Of a stretch of 64,000 bases of DNA, positions 52,792 through 59,011 are shown in pieces. Below the pieces are notes generated by a model. It ran no database searches. It worked only from the letters and a program-made list of their open reading frames with translations, and was not told the origin of the DNA. This stretch comes from Streptomyces gobiensis (GTDB lineage Bacteria; Actinomycetota; Actinomycetes; Streptomycetales; Streptomycetaceae): assembly GCF_021216675.1 (NCBI RefSeq), contig NZ_CP086120.1, forward strand, positions 2,462,501 through 2,526,500. The letters are read 5' to 3'. Within the stretch, counting starts at the first letter, position 1; each line of letters begins with the position of its first letter. The position numbers and the translations under genes are program-made.

Positions 52792-52822
52792 AACCCGCAG
52801 GTCAGAACTAGACCTACGGGTT
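52792..52822 (-). terminator. Minus-strand intrinsic terminator upstream of Zur promoter
   Basis: AACCCGCAGGTC (52792-52803) and GACCTACGGGTT (52811-52822) pair with one mismatch around a 7-nt loop. Read on the minus strand the stem is followed by TTTCATTTTTC. It ends transcription entering the zinc-responsive promoter from the right. Confidence 0.68.
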
Positions 52823-52937
52823 CCGGTCGCAACCGCCGCAGGGAAACGACCCAACCTAGTCATGACAAAAGCCCCAGTGATCGTGACGCCCGTGACGCCC
52901 GTCGGCGAGCATCTCCACCCGGATCTGGTTCTTCGCG

Positions 52938-53348
52938 GTGCCGTCTCAGGCAGGGCCGCTCTGGTTGCGCTGGGTGGTACCGGGCTCTCCCGTCTCCCGC
53001 CTCCACTGCACGAGAAGTCCGGACGACGCCCTCGACTGCGATGGCATCACCCTCTACGCCTACCGCGGGCACTGGGCCATCGGCGCCCAACTCACCCCCG
53101 ACGGCGACGTGCTGGGCAAGATCGGTACCGCACCAGAGCCCAACCCCGAGGCCGCCATGGAGGCCGTTCAGCTGTGGATCAAGAACTACTGCGACCGGAA
53201 CGGCCTGACGCTCCTCAGCGCTGAGAACCTCAACCGCCACCCCCGTCCGAGCTGGCCCCCCTACTCTGTCCTGGCCCGCTTCACGATCGCTCGCAAGCGC
53301 GCTGAGACCACCCAGGTGGCCACCTTCCGGGGCGTGTTCACCCGTTAG
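52938..53348 (+). CDS. Unknown protein (start uncertain)
   Basis: 136 residues from a GTG at 52938. The confident part is about residues 30-136, with ITLYAYRGHWAIGAQLTPDG, a helix with MEAVQLWIKNYCDRNGLTLLS, and LARFTIARKRAETTQVATFRG. The N-terminal 28 residues read poorly. A different frame opens with an ATG at 52862 (TKAPVIVTPVTPVGEH), hinting at a frameshift near 52930-53020. No domain recognised. Confidence 0.5.
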   Translation: MPSQAGPLWLRWVVPGSPVSRLHCTRSPDDALDCDGITLYAYRGHWAIGAQLTPDGDVLGKIGTAPEPNPEAAMEAVQLWIKNYCDRNGLTLLSAENLNRHPRPSWPPYSVLARFTIARKRAETTQVATFRGVFTR

Positions 53349-53404
53349 GGGCATGCGGGGAAGCCTGGTGGATGGCCTTGGGGGTAGTGGACAGGATCGG
53401 GGGC

Positions 53405-53965
53405 ATGTCTGAGTTTCTGAATGACAAGCTGTCCCGGCGCTTTCGGACCTGGGACCGTGACGGCAACGGGTACCTGGAGCGGAGCGACTTCGTGCAGGGC
53501 GCGGATCGGCTGGGGGATGCCTTCAACCGGCCCGCGGACTCCCCGCAGCGGCAGCAGATGCGGGAGATGTGCCAGCGGCTGTGGGAGGGTCTAAGGAAGT
53601 TCGCGGATGCCGACGGGGACGGCCGCGTCTCCGAGGCCGAATACCGGCGAGCGTTCACCGAGCTGATCGTTAAGCAGCCCGGCGCGTTCGACGCGGCATA
53701 CGCGCCGTTCGTGAGCACCTTGATGGCCATGGCAGACCACGACGGCGACGGCAGGCTGGACCGGGACGAATACCGCAGTTGGTTCGTGACTGCCTTCGGC
53801 ATCACCGAGCACGACGCCGATACGGCCTTCGACAAGGTCGATGCCGATGGCGACGGGCACGTTACCGAGGAAGAGATGGTGGCCGCTATCCGCGACTACT
53901 ACTTCAGCAACGACCCCGACGCTTCCGGCAACTGGCTGCTCGGACCACCCGCGCCACAGAAGTAA
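53405..53965 (+). CDS. Four-EF-hand calcium-binding protein (calerythrin-like)
   Basis: 186 residues from the ATG at 53405. Four EF-hand loops are clear: DRDGNGYLERSDF (about 17-29), DADGDGRVSEAEY (about 67), DHDGDGRLDRDEY (about 108) and DADGDGHVTEEEM (about 142). This is the sarcoplasmic/calerythrin-type layout common in actinomycetes, presumably cytosolic calcium buffering or sensing. Cytosolic, with no signal peptide. A hairpin terminator follows at 54170. Confidence 0.93.
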   Translation: MSEFLNDKLSRRFRTWDRDGNGYLERSDFVQGADRLGDAFNRPADSPQRQQMREMCQRLWEGLRKFADADGDGRVSEAEYRRAFTELIVKQPGAFDAAYAPFVSTLMAMADHDGDGRLDRDEYRSWFVTAFGITEHDADTAFDKVDADGDGHVTEEEMVAAIRDYYFSNDPDASGNWLLGPPAPQK

Positions 53966-54169
53966 CCCCCGGCTCTCCGTAGCCGGCACGGCGAGCGGCC
54001 GCGCCGCACAGCCACCTCGGGGGACCACGGGGACGCTGCCCGCTTTCCACGCCGTCGGCGCGCCCGGCTCTCGGGCCGGTCGTCGAGCTCATCCGGTGTC
54101 GAGGGGACTGACGCGACTCCGGCGCCGTGTCCCCAGGCTGTCCCCACCGGGGGACTCCGCTCACGCAAT

Positions 54170-54198
54170 GGCCCTTCCATGATCGCCATGGAAGGGCC
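54170..54198 (+). terminator. Stem-loop terminator-like element
   Basis: GGCCCTTCCATG (54170-54181), 5-nt loop, CATGGAAGGGCC (54187-54198): a perfect 12-bp stem, followed on the plus strand by GTTCTTGCTCC. Probably ends transcripts from the EF-hand gene. The 200 bp before it (53966-54169) show no gene. Confidence 0.68.
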
Positions 54199-54216
54199 GT
54201 TCTTGCTCCAAAAACA

Positions 54217-54255
54217 GAGAAAGTGCAGGTCACCGGGAGTGTCCTGCACTTTCTC
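54217..54255 (-). terminator. Intrinsic terminator of tRNA-Thr
   Basis: GAGAAAGTGCAGG (54217-54229) and CCTGCACTTTCTC (54243-54255), a perfect 13-bp stem with a 13-nt loop. Read on the minus strand it lies 6 bp past the tRNA 3' end and is followed by TGTTTTTGG, a real U-tract. Confidence 0.85.
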
Positions 54256-54261
54256 CGAGAG

Positions 54262-54335
54262 AGCCGCCTAGGGGAGTCGAACCCCTGACCTACGCATTAC
54301 GAGTGCGTCGCTCTGGCCGACTGAGCTAAGGCGGC
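54262..54335 (-). tRNA. tRNA-Thr (anticodon CGT)
   Basis: A 74-nt cloverleaf on the minus strand: 7-bp acceptor GCCGCCT/AGGCGGC, D arm with AGCTCAGTCGG, anticodon stem ACGCA/TGCGT with loop CTCGTAA (anticodon CGT, reads ACG), T arm with GGTTCGACTCC. Discriminator is T and no CCA is encoded. A U-tailed terminator follows directly. Confidence 0.93.
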
Positions 54336-54488
54336 AGGCTGCGTGCGTGCCAGCTTGGCAGGCGCAGCGCCGATAAGTCTACACAGTTCCGAGGGGTGCT
54401 CCGCACGGGTTGCGGGGGGTGGTGGGGGCGGGATGATGTTGGGGGAATGTGGCTTTTGGGGTTGGTGCGGTGAAGGGATGGGTGGCCC

Positions 54489-55997
54489 GTGGGTCGGACG
54501 TCTTCCCGCTGGGCGACGCTTGCTGTGCTGTGTGCCAGCCTGCTGCTGGTGGCCATGGACGCCACCATTCTCAATATCGCGCTGCCGTCACTGATTGATG
54601 ATCTTCAGCCGAGTGGGCGGGCCCAGCTGTGGATCATCGATATTTATGGGCTGGTGCTGGGCGGGCTGCTGGTGACCGCCGGGGCGCTGAGTGATCGGTG
54701 GGGGCGGAAGCTGCTCTTTTTGGTGGGCTTTGTACTGTTCGGGGTGGCTTCTGTGGTGGCGGCTACTGCGGGGAGTTCTGAGCAACTGATCGCTGGGCGG
54801 GTGCTGCTTGGGGTTGGCGGGGCCATGGTGATGCCGTCGACGCTGTCGCTGATCCGCCATACGTTCACCGATGCCCGGGAGCGGGCGATGGCCATTGGGA
54901 TCTGGGCGGCGGTGGCCGGGGCTGGGGCGTCGGTGGGGCCGTTGATCGGTGGGTTCCTGGTGGAGCGCTATGGGTGGTCAGCGGCGTTCTGGGTGAATGT
55001 GCCGGTCGTGGTGGTGACGGTTGTCTGTGGGGTTGTGTTGTTGCGGGAGTCCAGGGATCCGCATCCGGCGGGGATCGACTGGGCTGGGGCGGTGCTGTCG
55101 GTGGTGGGCATTGTCTGTCTGGCGTGGGGGATCAAGCGGGTCGCCAAGGGGAGTCTGGGACTGGATGATCTGGCGGTGCTCGCGCTTGGGGGGCTGCTGA
55201 TCGGGGTGTTTGTGCGGCGGCAGCTACGGCTGGAGGATCCGCTGCTGGATGTGCGGCTGTTCGCCAATCGCGCCTTCAGCGCCGCCGCGCTGGTCATCTT
55301 TATGGCGATGCTGGCGATCGGCGCCGCGCTCTATCTGGTGGCACTGTGGCTGCAGTATGTACACGGGTACACGCCGTTTGAGGCAGGGCTGCGGACCGTG
55401 CCCGCGGCGCTTGCGGGGCTGGTCGGGGCGCTGGCCGCGCCGCGGCTGATGCGCCGGTTCGAGGTGCGGGGGCTGGTGGCGACTGGGCTTGGGGTGATGG
55501 GGGCGGGCTTCGCGCTGCTGGCGCTGGCGCCGACGCCCACGCCGTATGCCGTTATCGCGGTGATGCTGGGGTGCCTTGGCTTCGGGGATGGGCTGGCGAT
55601 CACCTCGGCTACGTCGGTGCTGGTCTCGGCTGTGCCCGCGCACCGGGGCGGGCAGGCGGGGGCGGTTTCGGAGTCGAGTTATGAGATGGGGGTTGGTTTT
55701 GGGGTGGCGCTGCTCGGGACCATCCATGCGGCGGTCTTCACCAGGAGGATGATCGGTACTGATCTCCCATTGGAAGGAAGGGAGTTGGGGATCGCGCGGG
55801 GGTCTGTTGGGGGCGCGGAGCATATCGGGCGGCAGGTGGGTGGGGAGCGGGGGCGGGTTGTGGTTGATGCTGCGGAGCGTGCGTTTGAAGGGGCGCTCGC
55901 TACTACCGCTTATGTGTCGGTCGGGATTGTTTTTGCGGTAACGGTGCTGACGGCGTGGTTGGTGCCTCGGGGGTTCAAGGCAACCGCGGGGCACTGA
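54489..55997 (+). CDS. DHA2-family MFS drug/proton antiporter
   Basis: 502 residues, GTG start. About 14 membrane helices. Motif A is GALSDRWGRKLLFLVG (GxLaDrxGRkxxl) and motif C-like GPLIGGFLVERYGWSAAFWVNVPV, both diagnostic of 14-TMS antiporters. Probably exports a toxic compound. Codon choice differs slightly from neighbours, with more third-position T and G and frequent GGG/GGT runs, which may hint at recent acquisition. No adjacent regulator. Convergent with the Tap-like peptidase with only 3 bp between stops. Confidence 0.93.
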   Translation: MGRTSSRWATLAVLCASLLLVAMDATILNIALPSLIDDLQPSGRAQLWIIDIYGLVLGGLLVTAGALSDRWGRKLLFLVGFVLFGVASVVAATAGSSEQLIAGRVLLGVGGAMVMPSTLSLIRHTFTDARERAMAIGIWAAVAGAGASVGPLIGGFLVERYGWSAAFWVNVPVVVVTVVCGVVLLRESRDPHPAGIDWAGAVLSVVGIVCLAWGIKRVAKGSLGLDDLAVLALGGLLIGVFVRRQLRLEDPLLDVRLFANRAFSAAALVIFMAMLAIGAALYLVALWLQYVHGYTPFEAGLRTVPAALAGLVGALAAPRLMRRFEVRGLVATGLGVMGAGFALLALAPTPTPYAVIAVMLGCLGFGDGLAITSATSVLVSAVPAHRGGQAGAVSESSYEMGVGFGVALLGTIHAAVFTRRMIGTDLPLEGRELGIARGSVGGAEHIGRQVGGERGRVVVDAAERAFEGALATTAYVSVGIVFAVTVLTAWLVPRGFKATAGH

Positions 55998-56000
55998 GGG

Positions 56001-57584
56001 TTACTTGCAGCGTTTGCTGGCCTTGGGGGTCTTGCCCTCGAGGAGGTAGGTGTTCACCGCGGAGTCGACGCAGGGGCCGCCACGCATATACGCGGTGTGA
56101 CCGTCGCCCTCGTAGGTGAGCAGGGTGGCCGAGTCGAGTTGGTCGGCAAGGGCCTCGGACCAGATGTAGGGGGTGGCCGGGTCACGGGTGGTGCCGATGA
56201 CGAGGATCGGGTCGGCGCCCTTGGCCTCGATCCGGTTGGGCTCGCCCGTGGGCTTCGTCTCCCAGCCCGCGCAGTTCAGTGCGGCCCAGGCAAAGTTGCG
56301 GCCGAAGATCGGGGAGACCTTCTCGAAGGACGGCACAGCCTTTTTGACCTCGGCCGGGCTGGTGAAGGCGGCGGGCTGGTCAAGGCAGTTGATCGCGGTG
56401 TTGGCGTACATGATGTTGCCGTAGGAGCCGTCCGCGTCGCGCTGGTTGTACTCGTCGGCCATCGACAGGAGGGCGGCGCCATCGCCCTTCTTGGCGTCGG
56501 TGAGTGCGTCGCGCAGCATCCCCCAGAGGCTCTCGTTGTACATCGCCTGGAAAACCCCGGTGGCGGCGAGGGACTCGCCGAGCTTGCGCTTCTCGCCGGT
56601 CTCCAGCGGCTCCTTGTCGACTTGATGGAAGAAAGCGGTGAGTCGCTTCCCCGCGTCCTGCGCGCTCTTGGTGCCCAGCGGGCACTTGGAGCGTTTCACG
56701 CAGTCCTCAGCGAAGGCGGTGAAGGCGGTGTGGAAGCCCGCGGTCTGGTCCCGGTTGAGCTGTTCCGCCGGCAGCGACGGGTCCATGGCGCCGTCCAGAA
56801 CGAGCCGTCCGGAGCGGGAGGGGAAGAGCCCGGCATAGGTCGCGCCGAGGAAAGTACCGTAGGAGAAACCGGCGTACGTCAGCTTCTTGTCGCCCAGCAC
56901 CTCGCGCAGGACGTCCATATCGCGGGCGGCCTCGATCGTCGAGACATGGCCGAGGAGCTTGTCCGCCTGCTTCTTGCAGCCCTCGGCGAACTTCTCGTAG
57001 GCGGAGGTGAGCTCGTCGATCTCGCCCTGGTCGTCGGGGGTGAGGTCGACCTGGGTGTGCTGGTCCATCTGGTCGCCGGTGAGGCATTCGATGGGTTCGC
57101 TGCGGGCGACACCGCGCGGGTCCATGCCGACGATGTCGTACCGGTCGCGCACCTCGGCCGGGAAGCCGATACCGGCCGCCATCTGGACATAGTCGACCGC
57201 CGAGCCGCCGGGACCGCCCGGATTGACCATCAGCGAGCCCAGTGACTCGCCGGAGCCGTCCGCCTTCTTGCGGGTGACGGCAAGCTTCAGGTCCTCGGCC
57301 GGGTCGGGCTTTTCATAGTCCAGTGGCGCCCTGAGCGTGGCGCACTGGAAGCCGGGGGCACCGCAGTCGCGCCAGCTCAGCTTCTGCTCGTAGTACGGCT
57401 TGAGACTGTCCGGGATCTGCTCCGGAAGCGGCTGAAGCACCTTGGACACGCCTGACTCACGCTTCCCCGTGGCCGGGGGTGAGGATCCCGATCCAGCCGG
57501 GCTTCCCGACGTACACCCCGAGATGAGCAGCGCGGCCGCCGCGAGGATCGTGCCGGAGGTGCGGAGCACCCGCTTCGTTTCCAT
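56001..57584 (-). CDS. Secreted Tap-like tripeptidyl aminopeptidase / alpha/beta-hydrolase lipoprotein
   Basis: 527 residues from the ATG at 57584. Lipobox ISGC (Cys24). Alpha/beta hydrolase with the oxyanion segment NPGGPGGSA (121-129), nucleophile Ser241 in GFSYGT, and probable Asp and His in GTTRDPATP and GDGHTAY. A C-terminal TAP lid has CVDSAVNTYLLEG. Streptomyces Tap/SlpD/SlpE proteases of this family cut tripeptides from secreted proteins. It lies 71 bp downstream of holB. Confidence 0.9.
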   Translation of the reverse strand: METKRVLRTSGTILAAAALLISGCTSGSPAGSGSSPPATGKRESGVSKVLQPLPEQIPDSLKPYYEQKLSWRDCGAPGFQCATLRAPLDYEKPDPAEDLKLAVTRKKADGSGESLGSLMVNPGGPGGSAVDYVQMAAGIGFPAEVRDRYDIVGMDPRGVARSEPIECLTGDQMDQHTQVDLTPDDQGEIDELTSAYEKFAEGCKKQADKLLGHVSTIEAARDMDVLREVLGDKKLTYAGFSYGTFLGATYAGLFPSRSGRLVLDGAMDPSLPAEQLNRDQTAGFHTAFTAFAEDCVKRSKCPLGTKSAQDAGKRLTAFFHQVDKEPLETGEKRKLGESLAATGVFQAMYNESLWGMLRDALTDAKKGDGAALLSMADEYNQRDADGSYGNIMYANTAINCLDQPAAFTSPAEVKKAVPSFEKVSPIFGRNFAWAALNCAGWETKPTGEPNRIEAKGADPILVIGTTRDPATPYIWSEALADQLDSATLLTYEGDGHTAYMRGGPCVDSAVNTYLLEGKTPKASKRCK

Positions 57585-57655
57585 CGATGTGGCCCCATTG
57601 CTTGTCAGTGCCCGTGGGTGTGTCGTATCCAGAGCGTATTCCGGAGCGTATACGG

Positions 57656-58864
57656 TCAGCCCGCACGCAGTGCTACGGTCATCGCTTCTACCGCGAGCAG
57701 CGGGGCTACATTGCGGTCCAGGGCCTGGCGGCACTCCAGGATCGCCTCCATCCGGCGCAGGGTCTGCTCAGGGCGGCTCTGGGCCGCAATCCGCTCGACG
57801 GCGTCCCGCTCCACGCCGCCCCCGGTACCCGCCGAGGTGCCCAACTGGCGGGCCAGCACATCACGGTAGAAGGCGGTCAGCTCGGTGAGCGCCAGGTCCA
57901 GCGAGTCGCGCTGGGTGCGGGTGGCGCGGCGCTTCTGCTTGTCCTCCAGCTCCTTCATCACCCCCGCCGTGCCACGCGGCATCCGCTTGCCCTCGGTGCC
58001 GCCGAGGGCGGTGCGCAGCTCGTCGGTCTCCTTGCCGTCCAGCTCCCCGGCGACCTGCTTGGCGTCCTCGGTGGCGGTGTCGATCAGCTCCTGTGCGGCC
58101 TTGAGGCAGCCGCCGACGCTGTCGACACGGAGGGGCAGCTTGAGAACGGCGGCCCGGCGGGCGCGGGCGCGCTCATCGGTGGCCAGGCGCCGGGCCCGCC
58201 CGATATGTCCCTGGGTGGCCCGGGCGGCGGTCATCGCCAGCTCGGGCTCGACCCCGTCACGCCGCACCAGTACGTCGGCCACCGCGCCGACGGGGGGCGT
58301 ACGGAGGGCGAGGTGACGGCAGCGGGAGCGGATCGTCGGCAGTACGTCCTCGGTGGACGGCGCGCACAGCAGCCAAACCGTACGGGGGGCGGGCTCCTCG
58401 ATGGCCTTCAGCAGGACGTTCCCGGCGCCCTCGGTGAGCCGGTCGGCGTCCTCCAGCACGATCACCTGCCAGCGTCCGCCGGCCGGGGAGAGCTGGGCCC
58501 GGCGCACCAGCTCACGCGTCTCCTTGACGCCGATGGTGAGCAGGTCCGTACGGATGACCTCGACATCGGCGTGGGTGCCCACCAGGGCCGTATGGCAGCC
58601 GTCGCAGAACCCGCAGCCGGGGGCACCGCCCAGCCGCCGGTCGGGGCTGACGCACTGCAACGCGGCGGCGAAGGCGCGGGCGGCCGTGGCGCGGCCGGAG
58701 CCGGGCGGGCCGGTGAACAGCCAGGCGTGGGTCATCGCTGAGCCGGAGGTCTCCGGCCGCCGGCCGGACCCGGCGGCGCTGACATACGCGTCCGCGTCCC
58801 GCGCGGCGGCGGTGAGCTGCGCCGCCGCGCGGTCCTGCCCGACCAGGTCGTCCCACACCGCCAT
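57656..58864 (-). CDS. holB: DNA polymerase III delta' subunit
   Basis: 402 residues. AAA+ clamp-loader domain: DDLVGQDRAAAQL, a Walker-A-like GPPGSGRAT with the usual Lys replaced by Arg (delta' does not hydrolyse ATP), a zinc module with four cysteines (CGFCDGC and CVSPDRRLGGAPGC region), VLEDADRLTEGAGNVLLK, and an SRC motif (IRSRCRHLAL). Part of the clamp loader at the replication fork. GGGAGGGAA precedes the ATG. Downstream of tmk, the conserved topA-tmk-holB order of Streptomyces. Confidence 0.95.
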   Translation of the reverse strand: MAVWDDLVGQDRAAAQLTAAARDADAYVSAAGSGRRPETSGSAMTHAWLFTGPPGSGRATAARAFAAALQCVSPDRRLGGAPGCGFCDGCHTALVGTHADVEVIRTDLLTIGVKETRELVRRAQLSPAGGRWQVIVLEDADRLTEGAGNVLLKAIEEPAPRTVWLLCAPSTEDVLPTIRSRCRHLALRTPPVGAVADVLVRRDGVEPELAMTAARATQGHIGRARRLATDERARARRAAVLKLPLRVDSVGGCLKAAQELIDTATEDAKQVAGELDGKETDELRTALGGTEGKRMPRGTAGVMKELEDKQKRRATRTQRDSLDLALTELTAFYRDVLARQLGTSAGTGGGVERDAVERIAAQSRPEQTLRRMEAILECRQALDRNVAPLLAVEAMTVALRAG

Positions 58865-58910
58865 GGCTTCCCTCCCGCTGCTGGTCCGCTCGCGTGTGCC
58901 GCTCGTACGT

Positions 58911-58940
58911 GCTGTGCGTATCTGGGCTGTGCGTATCTGG
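58911..58940. repeat. Tandem 15-bp repeat upstream of holB
   Basis: GCTGTGCGTATCTGG occurs twice in tandem (58911-58925, 58926-58940) followed by a partial third unit, 47-76 bp upstream of the holB ATG in the 147-bp tmk-holB gap. Possible replication slippage or promoter duplication. Confidence 0.6.
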
Positions 58941-59011
58941 GCTGTGGGGGTCCATTGTCCGCTATACGACTGACACCGCGGGCCGCCGCCGGTGCGAACG
59001 GCCCGCCTGGT

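Noticed and set aside
52860..53354. Minus-strand frame overlapping the unknown 52938 gene
   Set aside because: Residue composition is that of a shadow frame, and the plus-strand protein reads better.
54262..54335. tRNA-Thr as an integration site for a mobile element
   Set aside because: No integrase, excisionase or duplicated tRNA 3' end nearby, and genes on both sides look like core genes.
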